A stretch of DNA of 64,000 nt. Source: an uncultured Alphaproteobacteria bacterium (lineage in GTDB: Bacteria; Pseudomonadota; Alphaproteobacteria; Rhizobiales; Rhizobiaceae). Shown piece by piece: positions 45,657 through 54,727 of this stretch. The DNA is taken from NCBI GenBank assembly GCA_929200315.1, contig CAKMZB010000001.1, forward strand, positions 1-64,000, given 5' to 3'. Position 1 is the stretch's first letter, and every line of letters begins with the position of its first letter. The notes under the pieces are model-generated. The model did no database searches. It had not been told where the DNA came from and was given only the letters and a program-made list of their open reading frames with translations. The translations under genes were made by a program, and so were the position numbers.

Positions 45657-47096
45657 TTGCACTTTACTGTTGCCATTGCGGGCCGGCCAAATGTCGGAAA
45701 ATCGACCCTATTCAATCGTCTGGTCGGAAAACGCCTGGCGCTGGTGGATGATACGCCCGGCGTAACCCGAGACCGCCGCCCCGGGGCTGCGCGCATTGGC
45801 GATATTCGTTTTGAGGTCATCGATACAGCGGGTCTTGAAGAAGCTGATGCGGCAAGCCTTGAAGGGCGCATGCGCGGACAAACTGAGCAAGCGATCCTCG
45901 ATGCTGACGTCACGCTCTTCCTCATCGACGCACGCGCCGGGATCACCCCCCTTGATCAATCATTCGCCACCCAGCTTCGCCGCGCCGGGAAGCCCGTTGT
46001 GCTGGTCGCCAACAAGGTGGAGGGCCGTAAGGGGGATGAGGGGTTCTTTGAGGCCTATTCCATGGGGTTTGGCGAACCGATCCCCATTTCAGCGGAGCAT
46101 GGTGAGGGCATGGCCGATCTGCGCGATGCGCTGGTTAGTGCCATTGGCGAGGACAAGGCCTATGGCCGCACTGAACCCGAGCCGCTGGACGAAGACACCG
46201 AGGAGGGGTTTGACCCCGACGCCTTTGACATGGACGCTGAAACAGCGATCCCCGAATATGACCCCAAGCGCCCTCTGCGCATCGCCATTGTCGGCCGCCC
46301 CAATGCCGGTAAATCGACCCTCATCAACCGCATGGTTGGGGAAGAGCGACTGCTGACCGGTCCGGAAGCGGGGATCACGCGCGATTCCATCGCCGTGGAG
46401 TGGGAATGGCAGAGCCGTCCTGTACGTCTTCACGATACGGCGGGGATGCGGCGCAAGGCGCGGGTGCAGGAGAAGCTCGAAAAACTCTCTGTCGCCGATG
46501 CACTACGCTCAATCCAATATGCGGAAGTGGTGATCGTCGTTTTTGACGCGACGATCTCCTTTGAAAAGCAGGACCTCCACATCGTTGATCTCATCGCCCG
46601 GGAGGGGCGTGCTCCGGTGCTCGCCTTTAACAAATGGGACATGGTGGAAGACAAGCAGAAACTGCTTAGTGAGCTTCACGAAAAGACCGAGCGCCTTCTC
46701 CCGCAGCTCCGTGGCCTACGAACCGTCACGCTGTCGGGCCAGACCGGCAAAGGCATCGACCGGCTGATGGAAGCCGTGATGGACGTTGACCGAACGTGGA
46801 ACGCTCGCGTTTCCACCGCACAGCTCAACAAGTGGTTAGACGGCGTGCAGGGCCACCATCTGCCCCCCGCGGTGGCCGGGCGACGCATCCGCTTTAAATA
46901 TATCACGCAGGCAAAAACCCGCCCTCCGACCTTTGTTGCCCAGTGCAACATGCCCGAGGCTCTGCCAGCGTCCTATGAGCGCTATCTGCTCAACGATCTG
47001 CGCGCGACTTTCAAGTTGCCCGGAGTGCCGCTGCGCCTCTTCCTGCGCAAGGGGAACAATCCCTACAAACCCAAGAAAGACCGCCGCATCGGCTAG
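45657..47096 (+). CDS. der: Ribosome assembly GTPase Der (EngA)
   Basis: A 479-residue GTPase with two G domains and a C-terminal KH-like domain. The first G1 loop GRPNVGKST is at 8-16 with DTAG near 56. The second GRPNAGKST is near 212 with [10 protein letters not shown] near 258. An acidic linker ([20 protein letters not shown]) separates the domains. Der is needed for 50S maturation. The start is TTG, 2 bases after the previous stop. Confidence 0.94.
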   Translation: MHFTVAIAGRPNVGKSTLFNRLVGKRLALVDDTPGVTRDRRPGAARIGDIRFEVIDTAGLEEADAASLEGRMRGQTEQAILDADVTLFLIDARAGITPLDQSFATQLRRAGKPVVLVANKVEGRKGDEGFFEAYSMGFGEPIPISAEHGEGMADLRDALVSAIGEDKAYGRTEPEPLDEDTEEGFDPDAFDMDAETAIPEYDPKRPLRIAIVGRPNAGKSTLINRMVGEERLLTGPEAGITRDSIAVEWEWQSRPVRLHDTAGMRRKARVQEKLEKLSVADALRSIQYAEVVIVVFDATISFEKQDLHIVDLIAREGRAPVLAFNKWDMVEDKQKLLSELHEKTERLLPQLRGLRTVTLSGQTGKGIDRLMEAVMDVDRTWNARVSTAQLNKWLDGVQGHHLPPAVAGRRIRFKYITQAKTRPPTFVAQCNMPEALPASYERYLLNDLRATFKLPGVPLRLFLRKGNNPYKPKKDRRIG

Positions 47097-47389
47097 GCTT
47101 TCCGGGGCGGAAGTCTGGGGCGGGAATCCTGCCCGATTTCGGCCACAAACAAATCACTTCTCCGCCGCGTTCGCGCCCAACCTTCGCCCCGTGATTTCGA
47201 CACACGGGGCCACGCAATTTGAAAAAACCAGACGTCGTTGCTTGGGCGCGCGCCGTCAAACCTGCTTAACCGCCTGTCAAGGTTAATGCGGGAAGCTCGA
47301 CAACAAGATGCTCGTTAAACCGTCCCGGTTTCACCGTTTCGGTGCGCTGTCGGCTGGCAGAACGGGCATCCTTGTACCTGGAGTAAACG

Positions 47390-48628
47390 ATGAACGACCG
47401 CAGAAAAGCAGCCGTTTTCACAAATTCGACGCGAAAACATCTTGTCCGCCTGGGATTTGCCCTCGGTGTGGTGAGCGCTGCTATGGGCGCGACCACCGGC
47501 ACCGCTGCATTCCAGGATATTGCCGACATGACCAACACGAGCGAGAGCCTGGATGCGCGCTGGATGGTCCGTCTGGCGTCTTTGCCGCAGGGCTCCGTCC
47601 ATTCGATTGCGGGCCTGCGTTCCGGGTCCAGCATTGGCGCACTGACGCATCGCATGGGCGTGCAAACGGCGGACGGTTGGCGTGACCTGCATGATGACCA
47701 ACACAGTGCTGCTGCCTCTGCGCAGACCATCGTCAGTGCAGCGACGGGGGACTGGGGCGTTGAGACATCCAAAGAAACTCCTTTCCAGCTGGCATCTCTG
47801 CGCGACAGCGGCATGTTCGACCCAACCTCTTACGCCAGCGGTTTTGCACCTGAGAGCCTTTTCGTTGCCGGTGATGATCTTGTCACACAGGTCGCTGACA
47901 GGCTTGCCGGTGAAAACTCTCGCCCCGATGTTCTGGATGAGGGGTTTGGCGTGAACATCGCCAAGGCCGAAGCCGAGCGTCTTCCGGTGCAAATGGTGGC
48001 CGAGGCGCGTGCCGCAGCGCGCCACATGACAAAAATTGTTGAAGATGCTCGCGAAAATAACTTCGCACCGTCCACTCTTGCAGCCTATGCGCCGCAGGAA
48101 AAGGATGTCGCGACAGCGTTTTCCGAGTTGCTCGCAGCTAATAGGTCAAACACCAAGATCGTTCTGGCTAAGGGCGATCACAAATGGGCTGCTGCGCCCT
48201 TGCCTGCATCCACCGGAACGAAACGCGCGCATGAATGTCTGGCGAAGGGCGTCTATTTTGAGGCCCGGGGCGAATCTCGCGATGGGCAGAAAGCGGTTGC
48301 ACAGGTGATTCTCAACCGCGTGAAGAACCCGGCTTACCCGGACACGATCTGCGGCGTCGTTTTTCAGAATGAGAAAATGCGCAACGCTTGCCAATTCTCG
48401 TTTGCCTGCGATGGCATTCGCGACCGCGTTTCCGGCGGTAAGCACTGGAAAACAGCGAAGAAAATTGCAAGAGACGCGATTGAAGGCCGCTTCTGGCTGA
48501 AGTCGGTTGGATCTTCCAGCCACTATCATGCCGACTACGTTGCGCCGAAATGGCGTCGTTCCATGAAGCGCATGGTCAAGATTGGCCGTCATATCTTTTA
48601 CCGCACCTATGGCGGCGGGTGGAGCTAG
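47390..48628 (+). CDS. SleB-family cell wall hydrolase
   Basis: A 412-residue protein. A hydrophobic segment at about 19-42 (LVRLGFALGVVSAAMGATTG) suggests a signal peptide or anchor. A long unassigned middle region follows. The C-terminal third is a Hydrolase_2 (SleB/CwlJ) domain with CLAKGVYFEARGES near 281-294, AVAQVILNRVKNPAYPDTICGVVF after it and CQFSFACDG near 333. These are lytic transglycosylase-type peptidoglycan enzymes; the Glu in YFEARGE is the expected acid. Its location before the atp genes is typical only locally. Confidence 0.83.
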   Translation: MNDRRKAAVFTNSTRKHLVRLGFALGVVSAAMGATTGTAAFQDIADMTNTSESLDARWMVRLASLPQGSVHSIAGLRSGSSIGALTHRMGVQTADGWRDLHDDQHSAAASAQTIVSAATGDWGVETSKETPFQLASLRDSGMFDPTSYASGFAPESLFVAGDDLVTQVADRLAGENSRPDVLDEGFGVNIAKAEAERLPVQMVAEARAAARHMTKIVEDARENNFAPSTLAAYAPQEKDVATAFSELLAANRSNTKIVLAKGDHKWAAAPLPASTGTKRAHECLAKGVYFEARGESRDGQKAVAQVILNRVKNPAYPDTICGVVFQNEKMRNACQFSFACDGIRDRVSGGKHWKTAKKIARDAIEGRFWLKSVGSSSHYHADYVAPKWRRSMKRMVKIGRHIFYRTYGGGWS

Positions 48629-48644
48629 GGCCTAAGCACTTCTC

Positions 48645-49010
48645 ATGAGTGAGAAGCCTGATCCAAAGACAGATGACGCGGCCCTGGCCGCACGCAATGC
48701 AGCGTTGCGCGAGAAATTGTCTGCCCGCTCCCCGCAAATCACGGAGGATGCCGGGCCGGACACATCCACAGCAAAATCGGGAATCGCGCAGGCTTGGCGC
48801 CTTTCCAGCGAATTTGTCGCAGGCGTGTTGGTGGGAACCGGCCTTGGCTGGGCCATTGATTGGTTTTTTGGCACCGGGCCCTGGGGCCTGATCATTTTCG
48901 TGTTGTTGGGATTCGCTGCTGCTGTGGTCAATGTCATGCGCGCTTCGGGCCAAATGGCGCCCTCCAGACTGCATATTCATCAGACCAAAGACGAAGATCG
49001 GGCTGAATAA
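48645..49010 (+). CDS. atpI: AtpZ/AtpI-type ATP synthase accessory protein
   Basis: A 121-residue protein with a charged N-terminal part and two membrane helices ([21 protein letters not shown] and [16 protein letters not shown]) joined by the typical GTGPWG turn. AtpI helps assemble the c-ring or supply Mg2+. It heads the Fo gene group atpI-atpB-atpE-b'-b. Confidence 0.87.
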   Translation: MSEKPDPKTDDAALAARNAALREKLSARSPQITEDAGPDTSTAKSGIAQAWRLSSEFVAGVLVGTGLGWAIDWFFGTGPWGLIIFVLLGFAAAVVNVMRASGQMAPSRLHIHQTKDEDRAE

Positions 49011-49159
49011 GGGCGGATGCGGCTTCGCGCCCCTTGAGACGGGGGGCAAGGTGTGCCAAACGACCGACGCGCGCGCCGCCTTTGGCTGGCAGCGAGGCAC
49101 TCGTTTGGGCAAATGTCCGACGGGGAAACCGTGTCGAAACGACGAGAAGAGACCGAAAC

Positions 49160-49909
49160 GTGGCTAGCAACCCGATCGACCAGTTCAAGATTTCCAAGAT
49201 CCTCGACCTTCAGGTCGGATCTTTCGATTTCTCGTTCACCAATTCCGCCCTCTTCATGGTGGTAACGGTGGCAACGACCGCGGCTTTTCTCATTCTGACG
49301 ACCTCCGGTCGTGGCCTGATTCCCGGCAAGCTGCAGAGCTTGTCAGAGATACTGTATGAATTTGTGGCCAATATGCTGCGAGATGCTGCAGGGGCGGAGG
49401 GCATGAAGTTCTTCCCGCTTGTCTTCTCACTCTTTACCTTCATTCTGGTGGCGAACCTGTTCGGGATGTTCCCCTACTTCTTCACTTTTACCAGCCATAT
49501 CGTCGTAACCGCCGCCCTCGCTTTCCTGGTGATTGGCACGGTCATTGTCTATGGCTTCTACAAGAACGGTATTGGTTTCCTGAAGCTTTTCGTGCCGGAC
49601 GGCGTGCCGGTCGCGCTTCTTCCTATTGTGGGTTTGATTGAGGTCATTTCGTTCCTCTCGCGCCCGATTTCGCTTTCTGTGCGCCTGTTTGCCAACATGT
49701 TGGCAGGCCACATTACGCTGAAGGTCTTTGCAGGTTTTGTAACGTCCCTCAGCTCTCTCGGTTTTCTCGGCATTGTGGGTGCGGCGCTGCCGCTGGCCTT
49801 CACCGTCGCGCTGACCGGTCTCGAATTTCTCGTCGCATTCCTGCAGGCCTACGTCTTCGCGATCCTGACCTGCATGTATATCAACGACGCGATCCACCCA
49901 TCCCACTAG
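49160..49909 (+). CDS. atpB: ATP synthase Fo subunit a
   Basis: A 249-residue membrane subunit with about six helices. The proton-channel arginine is in [13 protein letters not shown] near 171-175. I use the GTG at 160 bases after atpI (49160), where the conserved start ASNPIDQF begins and GAGAAGAGA lies upstream; the frame is open back to 49034 without conservation. The subunit forms the half-channels beside the c-ring. Confidence 0.9.
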   Translation: MASNPIDQFKISKILDLQVGSFDFSFTNSALFMVVTVATTAAFLILTTSGRGLIPGKLQSLSEILYEFVANMLRDAAGAEGMKFFPLVFSLFTFILVANLFGMFPYFFTFTSHIVVTAALAFLVIGTVIVYGFYKNGIGFLKLFVPDGVPVALLPIVGLIEVISFLSRPISLSVRLFANMLAGHITLKVFAGFVTSLSSLGFLGIVGAALPLAFTVALTGLEFLVAFLQAYVFAILTCMYINDAIHPSH

Positions 49910-49966
49910 GGCATAGAGGCCTGAACGGACTAGTTTTTCACTTCCAGATCATCGAAGGAACATCTC

Positions 49967-50191
49967 ATGGAAGCAGACGCAGCTAAAGCAATCGGCGCCG
50001 GTATCGCGTGCCTTGGCATGGGCGGCGTGGGCATTGGCCTTGGTAACATGTTCGGCCAGTACCTCTCCGGCGCGTTGCGCAACCCCTCTGCAGCAGACGG
50101 CCAGTTCGGCCGCCTTATCTTCGGCTTTGCCGTGACGGAAGCACTGGGCATCTTCTCCCTGCTCGTCGCGCTGCTGCTGCTCTTCACCTGA
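49967..50191 (+). CDS. atpE: ATP synthase Fo subunit c
   Basis: A 74-residue hairpin of two membrane helices. The proton-carrying Glu58 is in VTEALGIF and the polar loop RNPSAADGQ is near 38-46. The helix 1 glycine pattern [17 protein letters not shown] is standard. There is no sodium-type ligand set (no Gln/Ser-Thr pattern), so proton coupling is expected. AAGGA precedes the ATG by 8 bases. Confidence 0.95.
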   Translation: MEADAAKAIGAGIACLGMGGVGIGLGNMFGQYLSGALRNPSAADGQFGRLIFGFAVTEALGIFSLLVALLLLFT

Positions 50192-50274
50192 TCGCAGCGC
50201 ACTGAAGAACTTCCACCCGGCGGCGCTTTGGCCGGCGGGTGGTGAGACTTTTCACGTCAAGCGGAAGAGAGCAC

Positions 50275-50814
50275 ATGGCCTCGACCAATACGGAAGTGGG
50301 AATCGACGATCACTCAGCTGACGTCTTCCCACCGTTTCAGACCGAAACCTACCCGTCGCAGCTGCTCTGGCTCGCGCTGACCTTTGGTCTGTTCTACTAC
50401 CTGATGGCCAAGGTCGCCCTGCCGCGCATTTCTTCAATTCTTGAAGTGCGCAGCGACCGCATCGAGCAAGACATTGAAGAAGCGAACCGCCTTCAACGCG
50501 AGAGCGATGAAGCGCAAGCCGCTTACGAGTACGATCTGGCGGAAGCCCGCAACAACGCCCAAGTCATTGCACAGCGCGCGCGGGATGAAGCCAAAGCTGA
50601 AGCCGATACCAAACGTGGTGCGGAAGAAGCCCGTCTCAATGAAATGCTTGAAAAAGCTGATGCTGACATCGCCGCCACCAAGGCCGCCGCGATGGAGGAT
50701 GTCGGCGCGATTGCCGAGGAAACAACGCAGGCGCTGGTGAATTCGCTGCTCGATGGCAAGATCACCAAGGCCCAAGTCTCCAAGGCCGTTAGCAAAGCGG
50801 GCGCCGGGGCCTAA
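50275..50814 (+). CDS. atpX: ATP synthase Fo subunit b' (second b-type stator)
   Basis: A 179-residue stator subunit. An N-terminal tail ending PPFQTETYPSQ leads into one membrane helix (LLWLALTFGLFYYLM, about 27-41), then a long charged coiled coil rich in Ala/Glu/Lys. The b/b' pair replaces the b2 homodimer in alphaproteobacteria. GGAAGAGAG precedes the ATG at 50275; the longer frame from 50239 has no support. Confidence 0.9.
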   Translation: MASTNTEVGIDDHSADVFPPFQTETYPSQLLWLALTFGLFYYLMAKVALPRISSILEVRSDRIEQDIEEANRLQRESDEAQAAYEYDLAEARNNAQVIAQRARDEAKAEADTKRGAEEARLNEMLEKADADIAATKAAAMEDVGAIAEETTQALVNSLLDGKITKAQVSKAVSKAGAGA

Positions 50815-50855
50815 GGGCACCGCACGCGCGCCAGAGAGAAAGAGGGAGCCTCATC

Positions 50856-51326
50856 ATGGACGCCACTTTTTGGGCTCTAATTGCCCTCGTCCTCTTCGTT
50901 CTTCTCCTCATGGTGCTCAAAGTGCCGGGGATGATCAGCAAATCGCTGGATGACCGGTCTGGGAAAATCCGCACTGATCTTGATGAAGCACGCCGCCTTC
51001 GTGAAGAAGCGCAGGGTCTGCTCGCGGAATACCAGCGCAAGCGTAAGGATGCGGAAGCCGAGGCCGAGCAGATTGTCGCCGGTGCCCGCCGGGAGGCAGA
51101 GGCCATCGCTAAAGAGAGCGCGCGCAAGACGGAAGAATTCGTAGCCCGCCGCACAGCTCTTGCAGAAGAGAAAATCGCTCAAGCCGAAGGACAGGCAATT
51201 GCGGAAGTGAAGGCCCGCGCTGTGGACATCGCCGTGGAAGCCACCCGCGACATCATCGGCGAGAAGGCCGGCGCTGATAAGCAGTTCCAGGACAGTTTGA
51301 AGGAAGTCCGCGCGCGGATGAATTAG
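50856..51326 (+). CDS. atpF: ATP synthase Fo subunit b
   Basis: A 156-residue stator subunit with an N-terminal membrane helix (FWALIALVLFVLLLMVL, about 5-21) and a long amphipathic helix ending LKEVRARMN. With b' it forms the peripheral stalk to F1. The gene is the last of the Fo group; a convergent terminator follows. The F1 genes must lie elsewhere. Confidence 0.92.
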   Translation: MDATFWALIALVLFVLLLMVLKVPGMISKSLDDRSGKIRTDLDEARRLREEAQGLLAEYQRKRKDAEAEAEQIVAGARREAEAIAKESARKTEEFVARRTALAEEKIAQAEGQAIAEVKARAVDIAVEATRDIIGEKAGADKQFQDSLKEVRARMN

Positions 51327-51368
51327 GCGAAGCCTTCAAGACGTAGCCCTCACAAGAGACTTTCAAGC

Positions 51369-51400
51369 AAAGGCCGCCCTTCGGGGCGGTCTTTCTCTTT
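51369..51400. terminator. Terminator between convergent atpF and rnhB
   Basis: AAAGGCCGCCC pairs with GGGCGGTCTTT around a TTCG loop, with one G-T pair. CTTTCTCTTT follows on the plus strand. The stem is symmetric enough to stop transcripts from both sides. Confidence 0.8.
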
Positions 51401-51403
51401 GGA

Positions 51404-52042
51404 CTATCCGTTCTTTGCAAGGGCAACCCGGACCGGCGCGAAGCTCCTCCGGTGGAGGGGGGTCGGCCCGGCTTTCATCAGCGTCTTCCGGTGGATCTCT
51501 GTCGGGTAACCCTTATGGCCATTGAAACCGAAGGCGGGCCAGACCTTGTGCGCCTCTCTCATCATTCGGTCGCGGGTGACTTTCGCCACGATGGATGCTG
51601 CAGCTATGGAAAAGCTTCGGGCATCGCCCTTAACGAGCGCCTCGCTCTGGCAGGGCAAACCATCCGGCAGGGCGTTGCCGTCGATTAGGGCGAGGTCAGG
51701 TTGGAGAGCCAGGCCGCGCACTGCCAATGTCATAGCGTGCAGGCTCGCGGCGCGGATGTTGAGGTGGTCGATCACCGGCGCAGGCAGGCTGACGAGGGAG
51801 ATTGCACTGGCGCATGCAACGATAGCCTCGAAGGCCGCTTCGCGACGCTTGGCGCTCATGGCTTTGGAATCGGCAAGGTCCGGTGGGAGGTTGGTTCCAT
51901 CCAGCACAACCGCGGCGGCCACGACCGGCCCGGCAAGCGGACCGCGTCCCACTTCATCCACTCCGCAAACGATCCGCTCACCAGCGGCTAAGGCTGCCTC
52001 CTCAAAGGTGAAATCAGCCAATATTTTCGCGCGTCCTGCCAT
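51404..52042 (-). CDS. rnhB: Ribonuclease HII
   Basis: A 212-residue enzyme that nicks 5' of ribonucleotides in DNA. The opening metal motif GVDEVGRGPLAGP with the DEXGRG signature is near 27-39, and SKVTRDR-like SIVAKVTRDRMM is near 155. The conserved GFNGHKGYPTEIH block is near 172. The start ATG at 52042 lies 47 bases after the radical SAM gene's stop. Confidence 0.93.
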   Translation of the reverse strand: MAGRAKILADFTFEEAALAAGERIVCGVDEVGRGPLAGPVVAAAVVLDGTNLPPDLADSKAMSAKRREAAFEAIVACASAISLVSLPAPVIDHLNIRAASLHAMTLAVRGLALQPDLALIDGNALPDGLPCQSEALVKGDARSFSIAAASIVAKVTRDRMMREAHKVWPAFGFNGHKGYPTEIHRKTLMKAGPTPLHRRSFAPVRVALAKNG

Positions 52043-52088
52043 GCCCCATTCACACTGCCACGACCTGGTTCTGCAAGAGTGAAAGCAG

Positions 52089-53267
52089 CTAGAACAGCGC
52101 CAATTGCGTGCCGGGCAGGACTGGGGGTTCGAAGAGGTCGTTGCGCAGAGACATGCGCATCGGCGCCATTTTCAAGCGGCGGATCGCTAGCTCGAACCGG
52201 CGCCCAAGCTGCCAGGCATAGGGCCCGACCCCGCGCATCCGCGTGCCCCATTCTGCATCATAGTCCGCTCCGCCGCGCATGGAGCGGATGAGCGACATGA
52301 TGTGGGTGTATTTGTCCGGGTATTCCCGCAGCACCCAGTCCTTAAAGAGGCCGGAAACTTCACGGGGCAACCGCAGTAGAATGTAGTCGCCATCCCGCGC
52401 GCCGTTTGCCTTGCCTGCTTCCAAAATGCGCTCCATTTCATGGTCCGTGAGCGCCGGCATGACCGGGGCAACCATAATGGATGTTGGAATACCGGCATCG
52501 GTGAGTTTGCAGATCGTCTCCAGCCGCAAGGTTGGTGTCGCGGCACGCGGCTCCATCTTGCGCGACAGGGAGCGGTCCATTGTGGTGACGGAGATGCCGA
52601 CCTTAGCCAGGCCCTTCTTGGCCATACGTTGTAAGATATCGATGTCCCGCGTCACGAGGCCGGATTTCGTCACGATACTCACCGGATGGTTCGTCTCTTC
52701 CAGCACTTCCAGGATCGAGCGTGTCACATTCCAGTGCTTTTCAATCGGCTGATAAGGATCGGTGTTCGTCCCCATAGCGATGGAGCGACACTTATACCCT
52801 TCCCGTGCCAATTCCTTGCGCAGCAGATCTGCCGCATTGGGCTTGGCAAAGAGCTTCGTCTCGAAATCCAGTCCCGCTGACAGACCCATATGGGCGTGAG
52901 TCGGACGGGCGTAGCAGTAAATGCAACCATGCTCGCAGCCGCGATAGGGGTTGATAGATCGGTCGAAGGGAATGTCAGGCGAATCATTCTTCGCGATAAT
53001 CTTGCGCGCGGCTTCGCTCTGCACATCCGTCTTGAAGGGCGGTAGCTCCTCGAAAGTCTGCCAACCGTCATCGAATGTTTCGCGTGCAACCGGCTCGAAA
53101 CGCCCAGCGGGATTGAGCCCTGCACCCCTGCCGCGGCGGCGGTTTTCAATCACTCGTTTGCCGTGGCGGGCAACGAATGTGTCCGCCTGTTCAGCGCCAT
53201 TGGCCCCGTTTGAGGGAGCGAAGGCGAACTGGTCAGCGTGGTGGACGGCGTCGAGTGAAGTGGCCAT
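52089..53267 (-). CDS. PA0069-family radical SAM protein
   Basis: A 392-residue radical SAM enzyme of the COG1533 (SplB-related) group. The cluster motif is C111-x3-C115-x2-C118 in YRGCEHGCIYCY. The N-terminal 40 residues are variable and followed by an RRRGRG stretch. COG1533 contains the spore photoproduct lyase family, and most other members are unassigned. A GTTC-N7-GTTC LexA-type box lies about 50 bases upstream, which points to a DNA-damage role. It is downstream of moaB in the same direction. Confidence 0.82.
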   Translation of the reverse strand: MATSLDAVHHADQFAFAPSNGANGAEQADTFVARHGKRVIENRRRGRGAGLNPAGRFEPVARETFDDGWQTFEELPPFKTDVQSEAARKIIAKNDSPDIPFDRSINPYRGCEHGCIYCYARPTHAHMGLSAGLDFETKLFAKPNAADLLRKELAREGYKCRSIAMGTNTDPYQPIEKHWNVTRSILEVLEETNHPVSIVTKSGLVTRDIDILQRMAKKGLAKVGISVTTMDRSLSRKMEPRAATPTLRLETICKLTDAGIPTSIMVAPVMPALTDHEMERILEAGKANGARDGDYILLRLPREVSGLFKDWVLREYPDKYTHIMSLIRSMRGGADYDAEWGTRMRGVGPYAWQLGRRFELAIRRLKMAPMRMSLRNDLFEPPVLPGTQLALF

Positions 53268-53317
53268 GGCATCGGATCCCGTGTGAAAAGAGGAACCGAT
53301 TCCTAAACTGCAAATGA

Positions 53318-53332
53318 GAACATTACAAGAAC
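53318..53332 (-). promoter_or_regulatory. Candidate LexA (SOS) box
   Basis: On the minus strand the sequence is GTTCTTGTAATGTTC, an exact match to the alphaproteobacterial LexA pattern GTTC-N7-GTTC. It lies 50 bases upstream of the radical SAM start and just after the moaB stop, where a promoter for the downstream gene would be. Confidence 0.65.
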
Positions 53333-53335
53333 AAA

Positions 53336-53872
53336 CTAACGCTGCAGGTGTTCATCCAGCCGCGGCATGATTTCCACAAAGTTGCAGGGGCGGTGGCGGT
53401 AGTCGAGTTGGCTGGCCAGAATCCAATCCCATCCGTCCTTACAGGCGCCGGGTGAGCCGGGGAGGCAGAAGACGAAGGTCGTGCCGATCAAGCCCGCGGT
53501 TGCCCGGGACTGGATAGTGGAGGTGCCGATCTTCTGCTGGCTTGCTGTGTGGAAGGAGACGGAAAAGCCGTCCATGCGCTTATCAAAGAGCGGTTCCAAA
53601 GTATCCGGTGTGATGTCGCGACCGGTAAAGCCTGTGCCGCCCGTGGTGATGATGACGTCAATGTCCTTGTCAATCACCCAACCCTGGACAGTTTTGGCAA
53701 GCACCTCGGCTTCATCCGGCACAATATCGCGCGCGGCGAGGCGGTGACCGGCCTCTTCCAGCTTCTGCACCAGCGTGTTGCCCGACTTGTCGTTCTCCAA
53801 CATGCGTGTGTCGGAAACCGTGAGAACGGCGATTGAGACGGGAATGAAGCGGCGGGTTTCGTCGATGGCCAT
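53336..53872 (-). CDS. moaB: Molybdenum cofactor biosynthesis protein B
   Basis: A 178-residue MoaB/MogA-fold protein. The molybdopterin-binding GGTGFTGRDITP motif is near 77-88 and the later FCLPGSPGACKDGWD block near 136. MoaB-type proteins adenylylate molybdopterin in moco synthesis. It starts 3 bases after the ispE stop, so both are in one transcript; the link is positional rather than functional. Confidence 0.88.
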   Translation of the reverse strand: MAIDETRRFIPVSIAVLTVSDTRMLENDKSGNTLVQKLEEAGHRLAARDIVPDEAEVLAKTVQGWVIDKDIDVIITTGGTGFTGRDITPDTLEPLFDKRMDGFSVSFHTASQQKIGTSTIQSRATAGLIGTTFVFCLPGSPGACKDGWDWILASQLDYRHRPCNFVEIMPRLDEHLQR

Positions 53873-53875
53873 GTC

Positions 53876-54727
53876 TCAGCTCCCTATCGTCTGCGCGGAT
53901 TTGCACCACCATAGCGGATGGATGGCAGTGACGGCGTCTGCGGCGTCCTGGGCGGCAGCGCGGTTTTCAAACAAAGCAAAACACGTCGCGCCGGAACCTG
54001 AAAGGCCGCTAGCGTTGACGGCGGGCAGGGCCTCTAGAACGTCGAGCACTTCACCGATTTCTGGTGCGAGCGTGAGGGCCGGGGGGAGAAGGTCATTGCC
54101 CGCATTGGTGATCCAGTCGGCAAGGGCGCCGAAGTCCTCCGGCACGGTTGGGAGAGGGGAGCTGCAAGTGTCTAGGCGTTGGAAGACTTCGCCCGTCTGC
54201 ACTGCAACGCCCGGGTTGACCAGAACGAGGTGAAGCGGAGGCAGGCGGACGCTGGTGATGTTGTTGCCGATCCCGTTAACCCGTTTCGGTTCCGGGTTGA
54301 GGCACATGGGCACGTCTGCTCCCAGGCTCACACCGATCTGCGCGAGAGACGCATTGTCGTGGCCGAGGTCAAAGGTCTTGTTGAGTAGGATCAGGGCAGC
54401 CGCCGCATCTGCCGAGCCACCGCCGATGCCGCTGGCGATGGGCAGGTGTTTATCCAGCGTGAAAGTCGCGCCAGTGATGCCAAGTGCCCGCGCTGCCCGT
54501 AAAATGAGGTTGTCGGCTTCAGCTGATAGAGAGCCGCTAAAGGGCCCAGACAGCGTCAGAGAAACCTCATCGCTCTCGTTCAATGAAAGCGTGTCACCGA
54601 CGTCGCTCGCGTGAACCACCAGCGAATCCAGCTCGTGGTGTCCATTGGCGCGCCGTCCGGTAACACGCAGTGAGAGGTTGATCTTGGCGCCTGCAAAGGC
54701 GGTGACTGGTCTAGCCGTTGTCGCCAC
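53876..54727 (-). CDS. ispE: 4-diphosphocytidyl-2-C-methyl-D-erythritol kinase
   Basis: A 283-residue GHMP kinase of the non-mevalonate isoprenoid pathway. AGAKINLSLRVTG is near 12-24 and the ATP-binding GIGGGSADAAAAL near 99-111. I use the GTG at 54727, which gives a 17-base overlap with the TPR gene; a TTG at 54751 is the alternative and neither has a good ribosome site. The polyprenyl synthase two genes upstream uses products of the same pathway. Confidence 0.88.
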   Translation of the reverse strand: MATTARPVTAFAGAKINLSLRVTGRRANGHHELDSLVVHASDVGDTLSLNESDEVSLTLSGPFSGSLSAEADNLILRAARALGITGATFTLDKHLPIASGIGGGSADAAAALILLNKTFDLGHDNASLAQIGVSLGADVPMCLNPEPKRVNGIGNNITSVRLPPLHLVLVNPGVAVQTGEVFQRLDTCSSPLPTVPEDFGALADWITNAGNDLLPPALTLAPEIGEVLDVLEALPAVNASGLSGSGATCFALFENRAAAQDAADAVTAIHPLWWCKSAQTIGS

